From JAAZPT01 sp034180455 (GTDB taxonomy: Bacteria; Bacillota; Clostridia; Christensenellales; Aristaeellaceae): a DNA stretch of 64,000 bases. The DNA lies in assembly GCA_034180455.1 (NCBI GenBank), contig JAXFOG010000002.1:71148-135147 (forward strand), given 5' to 3'. This document shows positions 54,013-62,514 of this stretch, in pieces. The notes under the pieces were generated by a model that saw nothing but the letters and a program-made list of their open reading frames with translations, made no database searches and was not told the origin of the DNA. The translations under genes and the position numbers were made by a program. The first letter of the stretch is position 1. Each line of letters opens with the position of its first letter.

Positions 54013-54570
54013 ATGCCAAAAGTTGTTAATGAAGAGATGGAGAGGGCAAATATATTAGATGCCTTTGAGAAATGTGCTTTAGAAGTTCCTTTTAATAAAA
54101 TTACAGTTAGAGATATAGGTAAGAAAGCAGGTATTTCTCATAGTAAGATTTTCTCTTATTTTGATTCTAAAAATGAAATAATTACTAGTTATGCTAATAG
54201 GGTAGCTGAACTATATGCTAAGAGTTTTGAAGAGTTTGTAGAGAAAAATCTTGATTTGATAGGGACTAAGTCTCGCTTTGTTGAGAAAATAGTCGAAGAG
54301 CTATTTGAGATTGATCCAGATAATAAGTTTGAAAAAATCTATATACAGATTTATGTTTTAGGGCAATATGATCCGGAAATTAGGAAACTTGTGTTGAGAG
54401 CTTATAAGTCTTGGAGAGATGCCTTAAAAAAATCTCTACATAAATTAACTGATGTAGGAGATAGGGAAGTATGTTCTCTTTTAGTTTTAATTGAAGGAAT
54501 TATGATATATAGAATGAATGACGATTTGTCTAAGGAAGATGCTTCTCATATAGTGCATGACCTTCTTTAA
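54013..54570 (+). CDS. TetR/AcrR-family transcription regulator
   Basis: A 185-residue regulator with an N-terminal helix-turn-helix (about 10-60; VRDIGKKAGISHSKIFSYFDSKNEIITSY), as in TetR proteins, and a helical ligand-binding C-terminal part. TTGGAGGGG precedes ATG 54013. It follows the dehydrogenase whose promoter has ACCAATTGGT operators, so it is probably the repressor of that gene, released by a small ligand. Its ligand is unknown. Confidence 0.9.
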   Translation: MPKVVNEEMERANILDAFEKCALEVPFNKITVRDIGKKAGISHSKIFSYFDSKNEIITSYANRVAELYAKSFEEFVEKNLDLIGTKSRFVEKIVEELFEIDPDNKFEKIYIQIYVLGQYDPEIRKLVLRAYKSWRDALKKSLHKLTDVGDREVCSLLVLIEGIMIYRMNDDLSKEDASHIVHDLL

Positions 54571-54582
54571 TAGTATTACACA

Positions 54583-54632
54583 ACAAAAGCACAAGAATTG
54601 AATTTATAGTTTTCTTGTGCTTTTGTTTTTTT
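54583..54632 (+). terminator. Terminator after the TetR gene
   Basis: 15-base arms ACAAAAGCACAAGAA and TTCTTGTGCTTTTGT with a 14-base loop, followed by TTTTTT. Confidence 0.85.
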
Positions 54633-54891
54633 ATTTACTAAAGTCTACGGGTTCATAGCCTGTGAGTTTGGCTAGGAAGTCTTTTTCGGATAGTTTTTCT
54701 TGGATGATGTCTAGGATTTCTTATTTGGGGACCTGGATTGTGTGGTAGTGGTAGCATGATGTTGCGCTTGAAAGTAACTGAGATTTGCTGGATTTAATTG
54801 TTTCCAGATAGTTTGATACTTCTAGCCTGGATGTTAGGTTAAGTGGAGCTTTTATAAGGCCATAGATTTTATGATGAATTGCAAATAATAT
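54631..54891 (-). pseudogene. C-terminal remnant of an unidentified gene
   Basis: A minus-strand frame ends at 54631-54633 with LAKLTGYEPVDFSK and can be followed upstream through QVPK, a TAA at 54721, and YHYHTIQ to HHKIYGLIKAPLN near the IS30 end. There is no start; the upstream part would lie beyond the inserted element, but 55912-56086 shows no matching coding sequence. I do not recognise the family. It is debris in the acquired segment. Confidence 0.55.
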
Positions 54892-55911
54892 TGCGACACT
54901 TAGAGTAAACTAGGTTCGTGCATAAAGACATCAAATGGAGTTAGACAATTTAGACATTTCCTAGGTCTGTTATTAAGCTCCATTACATTTTTAATTAACT
55001 CTTCCAGTCCAATTTTAGCTAAATCTGTTTTCTTCGGATAATATTCCCTCAATAATCCATTTGAATTTTAATTACTTCCTCTTTGCCATGCTGAGTATGG
55101 ATCTGCAAAATAGAAGTCTATTCCAATATCTTCAATTTCTTTGTAACAAGCGAATTCTTTTCCTCTATCGGATGTAAAGCTTTTTAAAGCTGATTTTGGT
55201 AGAGGTTTTATTAATTTTTTCATGGCTTCAAGCATGGACTCTTTACTCCTATCTTTCATTGGTAATGCTACATAGAACCTTGATTTCATTTCAACAAAAG
55301 TAGCCAAGCAGCCTTTGCTTTTATCTCTAGAAGATACTACAGTATCTAATTCCCAATGACCAAATTCCACTCTTTTTAACTTTGCTTGGTCTTTTTCGTA
55401 TGGAAGTTCCAATATTAAATTTACCCCTAGTTTTTTTAACTTTTCTTGATTTTCTTTTTCTTCTAAGTTTACTTATATCAAATTTGATAGTAGCTGAATA
55501 AAGCCAATTATATATTGTCTTAAATGATACAACCCCCTTTAAGATAGTAGAAGTAATCTGTTCAGGTGACCATTTAGAATTCAATTTATTAACTATTGTA
55601 TCCTTAACCATTTTTGTGGCTTTGTTCTTTCTACCTTTTTGTAATGATTTGATATCTTTATCTTTATTTGCCTCAACAGCAGAATAAATGTTGTTGCATC
55701 TTTTCAATTCTCTAGAAATAGTAGAGTGATGAAAGCCTAAAATTTTCGCTATTCTTCTAGAAGAATAGCCCTCTTGTTTTAATACCTCTATCTTATTTCT
55801 ATCATTTAGTGTAATATGTTTATAGCTCATACTAACATCCGTGTGTGTTTTTGTCGTTATTAACATTTTACACGAAGTTAGTATGAGTTTTTAATTATTT
55901 AAGATGTCGCA
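54892..55911 (-). mobile_element. IS30-family insertion sequence, inactive
   Basis: About 1020 bases bounded by short inverted ends TGCGACA (54892-54898) and TGTCGCA (55905-55911), with a weaker match further in (ACTAxxTTCGTG). It contains one transposase pseudogene on minus. No obvious target-site duplication was seen. It lies next to the ord-like/tetR segment and the debris at 54631. Confidence 0.8.
54900..55830 (-). pseudogene. IS30-family transposase, frameshifted and nonsense-mutated
   Basis: The frame opens at ATG 55830 (MSYKHITLNDRNKIEVLKQEGYS, with an N-terminal helix-turn-helix, SSRRIAKILGFHHSTISREL). It shifts frame near 55410-55425 (RGKFNIGTSIRKRPSKVKK passing into EFGHWELDTVVSSRDKSKG). 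The DDE motifs ELDT and TSDRGKEF are present in the second frame. The third catalytic residue, normally the Glu of a NENxNG motif, is a TAA at 55068-55070 (N-stop-NSNGLLREYYPKK). The gene then continues to TAA at 54900. Two independent breaks make this element dead. Confidence 0.9.
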
Positions 55912-56086
55912 TTTAATTTTACAACTTATCAAATGAAAATCTAAATAAAACAAATAATAAATCCTATTTTAATAGAATTATATAAATCTAAATTTTTAAT
56001 ATTATCATTTTTCAGTTATAATAGTAGCAAGTTGCGACTTTAAAAATCATAATAATTTATAATTGGCTGAATAAAAAGGAGAATAT
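55912..56086. other. A/T-rich intergenic region
   Basis: No gene seen. TATAAT at about 56016 could be the -10 box for the FAD oxidoreductase gene. Confidence 0.4.
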
Positions 56087-57523
56087 ATGTACGATATCAT
56101 TATTGTAGGTGGAGGCATTACAGGTTGCTCAATTGCTAGAACCTTGTCAAAATATAAGGCTAAAATTGCTTTGCTTGAGAAAAATTTAGATGTTTGTACA
56201 GAAACTACAAAAGCAAATTCAGCAATTATGCATGCTGGATATGATGCAATTTCAGGCACTCTCAAAGCTAAACTAAATGCTAAGGGCATTAAAATGATAC
56301 CTAAGCTTAGCAAAGAATTAGACTTTAGATTTGATCAGTGTGGATCTCTTGTTCTTTCATTTAACGAAGATGATGAAAAAATTCTTAATGAACTTATGGA
56401 TAGGGGAACGCAAAATGGCAATGAGAATTTAAAAATTCTTAGGCCAGACGAAATTTTTGAGATCGAACCAAGGGTATCAAGAAATGTTCGCCATGCTCTT
56501 TATTCACCACATGCTGGAGTAGCCGACCCTTTTAATATGTGTTATGGCAACATAGAGAATGCTATACAGAATGCTGTAGAGCTCTTTCTTGGAACTGAAG
56601 TTTCAAGTTTTGAAAAAGCACAAGATGGCATAATTATTTATACAAATAAAGGGGAATTCAAAACTCAGTTTTTAATAAATGCATCAGGACTATTTTCTGA
56701 TAGACTTGCAGCTGTGGCAGGAGATAATGACTTTACAATAATTCCCACAAAGGGAGTTTATAGAATTCTTTCTCGTACACCAAAGGAAAAGATAAATACT
56801 GTTATTTTTCAAACACCTGATATAAGAGGAAAAGGAATTTTAGTTACAAAAACATATGCAGGTAATACAATGCTGGGGCCAACATCAGAAAAAATAGGAA
56901 AGACGGAAGAAAATCATTCCATTGAAGAATCGCTTACCTATGTTGATGAGCTAGCACGTAAGTCTGTTCCAGATGTAGATCTAAGCAAAACTATTCGTAC
57001 TTTTACGGGCGTTAGGGCAAAACCTAATACCGATGATTTTATGATATATGCATCAAAAAACATGAAGGGCCTTATTCATGCTGCAGGAATTGAATCGCCA
57101 GGGCTTACTGCTTCGCCAGCAATAGCCGAGTATGTTGAACAAATCTTAATAAAAGAAGGATTCAATGCTGTAAAAGATCCAAACTATAATCCTATACGTA
57201 AAGGCTTTAATAAAACTGCTTGGGTTAGCAAAGAAGAAAAAGCAAAGCTTATTGAGAAAGATCACTTATATGGTGAGGTAATCGACCTATGTGAAAACGT
57301 TTCCAAAGCAGAAATCTTAGATGCAATACATAGAAAACCCGGAGCAGTTACAATAGATGGAATAAAACGTAGAGTAAGAGCTGGTGGAATGGGATTTTGC
57401 CAAGGAAAGCGATGTGTTCCAATAATTCAAAAGATCATGGCTGAAGAACTTAATGTTTCTGAGAGTGAAATAAAATCAGAACTGCATGGAGATGATATAG
57501 TAAAAAGAGAGAGCCAAAAATAA
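56087..57523 (+). CDS. FAD-dependent oxidoreductase with BFD-like [2Fe-2S] tail
   Basis: A 478-residue glycerol-3-phosphate/L-2-hydroxyglutarate oxidase-type flavoprotein. The FAD fold is DIIIVGGGITGCSIARTLS at residues 3-21; a substrate-domain segment is INASGLFSDRLAAVAGD near 197; and the second FAD contact HAAGIESPGLTASPAIAEY is near 330. The last ~90 residues form a BFD-like iron-sulfur domain with GMGFCQGKRCVPII, but the first of its four expected cysteines is Asp (VIDLCEN instead of ICRCE). It probably oxidises a hydroxy-acid or glycerol-3-phosphate. AAAGGAG precedes ATG 56087. Confidence 0.87.
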   Translation: MYDIIIVGGGITGCSIARTLSKYKAKIALLEKNLDVCTETTKANSAIMHAGYDAISGTLKAKLNAKGIKMIPKLSKELDFRFDQCGSLVLSFNEDDEKILNELMDRGTQNGNENLKILRPDEIFEIEPRVSRNVRHALYSPHAGVADPFNMCYGNIENAIQNAVELFLGTEVSSFEKAQDGIIIYTNKGEFKTQFLINASGLFSDRLAAVAGDNDFTIIPTKGVYRILSRTPKEKINTVIFQTPDIRGKGILVTKTYAGNTMLGPTSEKIGKTEENHSIEESLTYVDELARKSVPDVDLSKTIRTFTGVRAKPNTDDFMIYASKNMKGLIHAAGIESPGLTASPAIAEYVEQILIKEGFNAVKDPNYNPIRKGFNKTAWVSKEEKAKLIEKDHLYGEVIDLCENVSKAEILDAIHRKPGAVTIDGIKRRVRAGGMGFCQGKRCVPIIQKIMAEELNVSESEIKSELHGDDIVKRESQK

Positions 57524-57648
57524 ACGTCCGAATAAACTCTAATTTTTACATCTAATTTTATTAATAAATTTATAGAAATATTGCATTCTTTATATATAAA
57601 GTATAAAATAGATAAGACTAACTGATTATTTATTATGGAGGTATTAAG
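57524..57648. other. Gap before the dipeptidase gene
   Basis: About 125 bases, A/T-rich, without a gene; presumably holds the dipeptidase promoter (TATAAA near 57602). Confidence 0.4.
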
Positions 57649-59136
57649 ATGGCTTGTACAACAGTACTAGTAGGCAAGGAAGCCAGCTATGATGGGTCAA
57701 CAATTGTTGCTAGGAATGAGGATTCCCCATCCGGCATATATAATGCAAAACATTTTGTAGTAGTATTGCCAAAAGATCAGCCAAGAAAATATAAATCCGT
57801 TCTATCTCATGTCGAGATAGAATTGCCTGATAATCCTATGAGATATACATGCACACCAAACTGTGATCCTTCAGAGGGTATGTGGGCTACTTATGGCGTA
57901 AATGAGAAAAATGTATCCATGACTGCTACCGAAACTATTACTACAAATGAGCGTATTATGGGTGCTGATCCTCTCGTAGTATATCAGCCTGCTAAAGATG
58001 GTAAGCCAGAGATAGCTGGTGGAATAGGCGAGGAAGATATTGTTACTATAACTCTTCCATATATCACTTCTGCAAGGCATGGCGTTGAATTTTTTGGGGA
58101 TCTTTTACGTAAATATGGAACATACGAAATGAACGGCATTGCTTTCCAAGATGAGAATGAAATTTGGTGGCTAGAAACTATCGGAGGTCATAACTGGATA
58201 GCTCGCAGAGTTCAGGATGATGAATATGTAGTAATGCCAAATCAACTTGGAATAGATTTCTTCGATTGGGAAGATGCAAAGGGCGAAAAGAAAAACTTTA
58301 TGTGCTCGGATACTCTATATGATATCGTTCAAAAATATCATCTAGATCTACGCATGTACGATGACGAACCATTCAATCCTAGGCATGCTTTTGGTTCGCA
58401 TTCCGATTCTGATCATACTTATAACACTCCACGTGCATGGGCAATTTTGCGTTATTTCAACCCTAATACTTTTGCATGGGAGGGTTTAGATCCTAGCTTT
58501 ACTCCAGAGAGTGATGATCTTCCATGGTCACTTGTTCCTGAGAAAAAAATTACTGTTGAAGATGTAAAGTGGGCTCTATCAAATCATTATCAGGGTACTC
58601 CCTATGATCCATATCTAAAGCATGGAGATCTGTCAGCAAAAGGAAAATATAGACCAATAGGCGTAAATAGAACTAATATTTTGGGATTGGTTCAGATTAG
58701 ATCTAATGTTCCAGACAAGATAAAGGCTTTGCATTATCTTGCTATGGGTTCAAATGTATATAACGCACTTGTACCTTTCTATGTAAACATCAACAATACT
58801 CCAGAATATATGGGAGCAGCTGTAAATACAGCTACAAATGCACATTTTTATTGGGCAAATAGAATTATTGCTGCACTAGCTGATCCACATTTTAATGAAA
58901 ACATTATGCATGTTGAAAGATATCAAAACAAGGTAAATTACAAAGTTTATAATATGATAAACAATTTTGATGAAGCCTATATAAAGGGCGAATACAAAAA
59001 CGAAGACGAATTCTTTGAAAATGCCAACAAGCAAATTTCTGACTTTGTGCAAGAACAGACAGATGACTTGCTGAATAAAGTTCTTTATACTTCCAGCAAT
59101 CTGATGCGCAATGGATTCTCTAGAAGTGACGCTTAA
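57649..59136 (+). CDS. C69-family dipeptidase
   Basis: A 495-residue PepD-type dipeptidase. The N-terminus MACTTVLVGKEASYDGSTIVARNED matches C69 enzymes, in which Cys3 becomes the N-terminal nucleophile after processing (N-terminal-nucleophile hydrolase fold). It cleaves a wide range of dipeptides in the cytoplasm, useful for an amino-acid fermenter. GGAGGTATT precedes ATG 57649. It ends ahead of a terminator. Confidence 0.93.
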   Translation: MACTTVLVGKEASYDGSTIVARNEDSPSGIYNAKHFVVVLPKDQPRKYKSVLSHVEIELPDNPMRYTCTPNCDPSEGMWATYGVNEKNVSMTATETITTNERIMGADPLVVYQPAKDGKPEIAGGIGEEDIVTITLPYITSARHGVEFFGDLLRKYGTYEMNGIAFQDENEIWWLETIGGHNWIARRVQDDEYVVMPNQLGIDFFDWEDAKGEKKNFMCSDTLYDIVQKYHLDLRMYDDEPFNPRHAFGSHSDSDHTYNTPRAWAILRYFNPNTFAWEGLDPSFTPESDDLPWSLVPEKKITVEDVKWALSNHYQGTPYDPYLKHGDLSAKGKYRPIGVNRTNILGLVQIRSNVPDKIKALHYLAMGSNVYNALVPFYVNINNTPEYMGAAVNTATNAHFYWANRIIAALADPHFNENIMHVERYQNKVNYKVYNMINNFDEAYIKGEYKNEDEFFENANKQISDFVQEQTDDLLNKVLYTSSNLMRNGFSRSDA

Positions 59137-59150
59137 TTAAAGCAATATTT

Positions 59151-59175
59151 GAGGGCGTATGCCCTCTTTTATTTT
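59151..59175 (+). terminator. Terminator after the dipeptidase gene
   Basis: GAGGGC-GTAT-GCCCTC followed by TTTTATTTT. Confidence 0.85.
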
Positions 59176-59230
59176 GCTCATATTGAAAAAATCCTTATTT
59201 TTTGCTATAAATATATGGGTTGAGGTGCTT

Positions 59231-59863
59231 ATGAATGTTAATCGTAAAAAAATAAAAACACATTTTCTATATAGTTCTTGGATTTATATATTGATAATTA
59301 TTTTATCAATAATGCTTTGGGACATCATCTATGCAATGACAGAATATAGACCGCCCAAAGACAAAGTTGTTGAGCTATATGTTGCTGATAACCCTATTTT
59401 TGATGATCAAAAATTTGAAACAGTTCGAGCTGAAATTGCAGAAACTATCCTAAAAGATATGGAAGAGGTAAATGCATTTAAGCTTTATGCTACTGGCAGC
59501 GATGATATCGCAGGTAATATGCAAATAAATACCTATATTATGTCTGGACAAGGCGATGTATATATTATGGGTAAGGAAAGATTTCAAACCTATGCCGCAG
59601 GTGGTGCATTTTTACCCTTGGATACATATATAGAAAAAGGTTCTATAAATAAAGAAAATTATGATTATAAACGTGGGTTAGCAACATATATAGATAATGA
59701 TGACCAAAAATATACAGCAGTTTATGGTATCTCTCTCAAAAATACTCCATCGCTAAAAAAATATGGGATAGATACTGATAATAGCTATATTGCGATACTA
59801 TATAGTAGTGGAAACGATATAAATTCAGTAAAAATGCTTAATTATATTATAAATTTGGAATAG
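59231..59863 (+). CDS. Membrane-anchored protein of unknown function
   Basis: A 210-residue protein with one N-terminal membrane helix (about 14-34; WIYILIIILSIMLWDIIYAM) and an extracellular domain. The domain has a substrate-binding-protein look (VVELYVADNPIFDDQKFETVRAEIAETI near 48-76, then MQINTYIMSGQGDVYIMG near 100), like the start of an ABC solute-binding protein without its usual C-terminal half. ATG 59231 with GAGGTG is preferred; the open frame to 59159 has no ribosome-binding site and starts inside a terminator. It ends 7 bases before the decarboxylase-like gene. Function not assigned. Confidence 0.65.
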   Translation: MNVNRKKIKTHFLYSSWIYILIIILSIMLWDIIYAMTEYRPPKDKVVELYVADNPIFDDQKFETVRAEIAETILKDMEEVNAFKLYATGSDDIAGNMQINTYIMSGQGDVYIMGKERFQTYAAGGAFLPLDTYIEKGSINKENYDYKRGLATYIDNDDQKYTAVYGISLKNTPSLKKYGIDTDNSYIAILYSSGNDINSVKMLNYIINLE

Positions 59864-59870
59864 ATATAGA

Positions 59871-61217
59871 TTGAAAAGACCGATATTCAACATGCTCAAC
59901 TCAATAAGCGAACGCAGATCCTTACATATGCCTGCTCATTTTGGAAAGGCATTGTTTGAATATGGCGATATTTTTAAATTAGATACAACAGAGCTGGATG
60001 TAAGTGACAATTTATATAATCCTTCAGGAGCTATTAAAGAAGCAGAAGAACTTTTGGCTAAGTCTGCAAATGTAAAAAATGCATATTTTTTACATGATGG
60101 CTCAAGCGCTGGCATAAGAGCTATGCTGCTATATGTAAAACATTTGGGGAACAAAATCATTATCCCTCGCAATTCACATATAAGCATATATAACTTTATT
60201 GCTTCTGTTGGACTTGATCCGGTTTTCGCTAAGCTATCCTTTACAGATGATGCTTATCCATACACACCCACAGATAATTTAAAAGAAACAATAGATAATA
60301 ATCCTGATGCTGTGGCAGTACTTATTACCAGTCCAGATTATTATGGAGTCTGCATGGATATAGAAAGCATAGCAAACTATATCCATGATCATGGAATGAT
60401 TCTGCTTTGTGATCAGGCACATGGAGCTCATCTCAACTGGAATAAAAGCTTGCATAATGCTGGCTATTATGGAGCAGATATCTTCGTTCAGTCTGCACAC
60501 AAATCTTTGCCTTGCCTCACGTCTAATGCTTGGCTATTAAATAGAAGTGCAAATTCAGAGCTAATCCTAAAATGCATTCAAGCAATACAGACCTCAAGTC
60601 CTTCATTTATAAATATGATGTTTATGGATGATGCTAGGGCCTATATGGATGAACATTATGATGATAAAAAAATTTCAAATCTAGTCAGTGACTTTGAAAA
60701 CAATCTAAATAATTTCAAAATGTCGCATAAATTATGGCAAAAATATGGATTTAGCTTTGATGATTCTAGAATAGTGATTGATTGTAATAATTCAGCAGAT
60801 CTTGTTCAGCAAGAATTACAATCAAAAGGAATAGATATTGAAATGTCAGATGGAAGAAGGATAGTCTGCATAATATCTCAAGTAAGCGAAATATGCAAAG
60901 AACAGCTTGCAACTCTGCAACAAATACTTTCAAAAATAGATATACCAAATGCTGTTGACAACAAATTTGAATTTCCAGACGCACCAAAAAGATTCATGAA
61001 AATATCCGATGCATTTTTTGCAGATAAAGAATTGGTTGAATTAGGCAAAGCAGAAGGAAGAATTTCAGGAACAATAGCTGGCAGATATCCACCGGGTATT
61101 CCAGTTGTTGCATGGGGTGAAATAATAAACAGCGATATTATTGAGTATTTGTCAGAATACTATGACAAATGCTTTGGAATTAAGAATAAAATGATAAATT
61201 GTGTTATGGAGAAATGA
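59871..61217 (+). CDS. Orn/Lys/Arg decarboxylase-family PLP enzyme
   Basis: A 448-residue fold-type I PLP protein. RRSLHMPAHFGKALF opens it, AYFLHDGSSAGIRAML near 72-87 is the cofactor phosphate region, LLCDQAHGAHLNW near 175-187 contains the Asp and His of the PLP site, and SAHKSLPCLTSNAWLL near 208-223 holds the Schiff-base Lys. It resembles the YaaO-type decarboxylases that lie upstream of tmk in Bacillota, and tmk follows here too. The start is TTG 59871; ATG 59892 is an alternative and neither has a strong ribosome-binding site. Reaction not established (amino acid decarboxylation inferred). Confidence 0.85.
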   Translation: MKRPIFNMLNSISERRSLHMPAHFGKALFEYGDIFKLDTTELDVSDNLYNPSGAIKEAEELLAKSANVKNAYFLHDGSSAGIRAMLLYVKHLGNKIIIPRNSHISIYNFIASVGLDPVFAKLSFTDDAYPYTPTDNLKETIDNNPDAVAVLITSPDYYGVCMDIESIANYIHDHGMILLCDQAHGAHLNWNKSLHNAGYYGADIFVQSAHKSLPCLTSNAWLLNRSANSELILKCIQAIQTSSPSFINMMFMDDARAYMDEHYDDKKISNLVSDFENNLNNFKMSHKLWQKYGFSFDDSRIVIDCNNSADLVQQELQSKGIDIEMSDGRRIVCIISQVSEICKEQLATLQQILSKIDIPNAVDNKFEFPDAPKRFMKISDAFFADKELVELGKAEGRISGTIAGRYPPGIPVVAWGEIINSDIIEYLSEYYDKCFGIKNKMINCVMEK

Positions 61218-61218
61218 A

Positions 61219-62514
61219 ATGAATTATGATTACATATTGTTTGATTTAGATGGAACTATTACAGATTCTTTTCGTGGGTTAAAGTATTCAATTTCTTATA
61301 TGATGGATAAATTAGGATACGAAATGCCTTGCGATGAAGAATTTAGAAAATTTATCGGCCCTCCAATTTTGGAGTCTTTTGAACATGTACTGCATATAAG
61401 AAAAGAAGACTATGATATAGCAGCACACACATACAGAACTCATTTTGGAGATGAAGGATATAAACACTTTAGAGTATATCCAGGGATAAGAAATGTTCTT
61501 CGTTCATTAAAAAAAGCAGGCAAGAAAGTTGCTGTTGCAACATCTAAACCAATCGAACCCACAATGAAATTACTTAGGTTTTTTGGAATAGCCGATTATT
61601 TTGATACTATAAATGCTCCTGAAAATGATGATATTATAAATTCAAAAGAGTATGCTATTTCAAAAGCACTAAAGTTCCCACATAAAAAGGCCATTATGAT
61701 AGGCGATAGGCATTTTGATGCCAACGGTGCAAAAAAGTTTGGACTTGATTTCATGGGTGCATCCTATGGCTTTGGAAGTGAAAAGGAACTTGTTGAATCA
61801 GGTGCAAAGTATATAGTACATAGCCCTCATGAAATACTTAATGTTTTAGATGTCGATTGTGAAAAAGGAAAATTCGTTAGCTTTGAGGGCATGGATGGAT
61901 CAGGAAAAAGTACTCAGCTCAAAATCCTAATTGAAAACCTTGAGCAGTATGGTTTTGATTTCATACATACAAGAGAGCCAGGTGGAACTGAAATTTCTGA
62001 AGAAATAAGAGATATCTTGCTATCATGCAATAATAACGAGATGAATGATCGTACTGAGGCTTTGCTGTTTGCAGCATCAAGAGCTCAGCATGTTGAAGAA
62101 AAGATTAAGCCTAATTTAACCATTGGTAAGCATGTTATATGCGATAGATTTGTAGACTCTTCAATTGCATATCAAGGTGGTGGGAAAAAACTTGGTGTAG
62201 ATAAAGTATCAGCTATAAATGAATTTGCAATTGATGGACTATACCCTTATAAAACTATTTTCTTTGATATGCCAGTCGAAAAGGCCATTAAACGTAGAGA
62301 AGCCACAGGCAATCTTGATAGACTGGAACTTGAAAAAATTGATTTTTTCAAACGCACTTCAGAAGTGTACAATGATATTAAGAAAAAAGACTCTGAACGC
62401 TATGTTTGTATCAATGCTGATGACAGTATAGATAAAATAGCCACAAACTTATTTAAATGTGTCGCAGGCATACTTGAGCCTGAGATAGATTGGGAAAACT
62501 GTAAATATGAATAA
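61219..62514 (+). CDS. tmk: HAD-family phosphatase fused to thymidylate kinase
   Basis: A 431-residue fusion. Residues 1-210 form a HAD hydrolase (FDLDGTITDSFRGL at 8-21, VATSKPIEP near 105, IMIGDRHFDANGAKKFG near 160). Residues from about 216 on are dTMP kinase: FEGMDGSGKSTQLKIL near 221-236, TREPGGTEISEE near 248, CDRFVDSSIAYQGGGKK near 302, and a lid segment RREATGNLDRLE near 360. The first half resembles YjjG/phosphoglycolate-type phosphatases and could act on nucleotides; the second makes dTDP. The fusion has all motifs of both and no stop between. ATG 61219 is preferred. The mnmA gene starts 8 bases before its stop. Confidence 0.9.
   Translation: MNYDYILFDLDGTITDSFRGLKYSISYMMDKLGYEMPCDEEFRKFIGPPILESFEHVLHIRKEDYDIAAHTYRTHFGDEGYKHFRVYPGIRNVLRSLKKAGKKVAVATSKPIEPTMKLLRFFGIADYFDTINAPENDDIINSKEYAISKALKFPHKKAIMIGDRHFDANGAKKFGLDFMGASYGFGSEKELVESGAKYIVHSPHEILNVLDVDCEKGKFVSFEGMDGSGKSTQLKILIENLEQYGFDFIHTREPGGTEISEEIRDILLSCNNNEMNDRTEALLFAASRAQHVEEKIKPNLTIGKHVICDRFVDSSIAYQGGGKKLGVDKVSAINEFAIDGLYPYKTIFFDMPVEKAIKRREATGNLDRLELEKIDFFKRTSEVYNDIKKKDSERYVCINADDSIDKIATNLFKCVAGILEPEIDWENCKYE

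Noticed and set aside
56030..56045. AAGT-TGCG-ACTT palindrome as a second IS30 end
   Set aside because: Only TGCGAC matches the IS ends and no element is bounded by it.
57524..57648. Possible riboswitch upstream of the dipeptidase
   Set aside because: Only about 125 A/T-rich bases with no conserved aptamer-like core visible.
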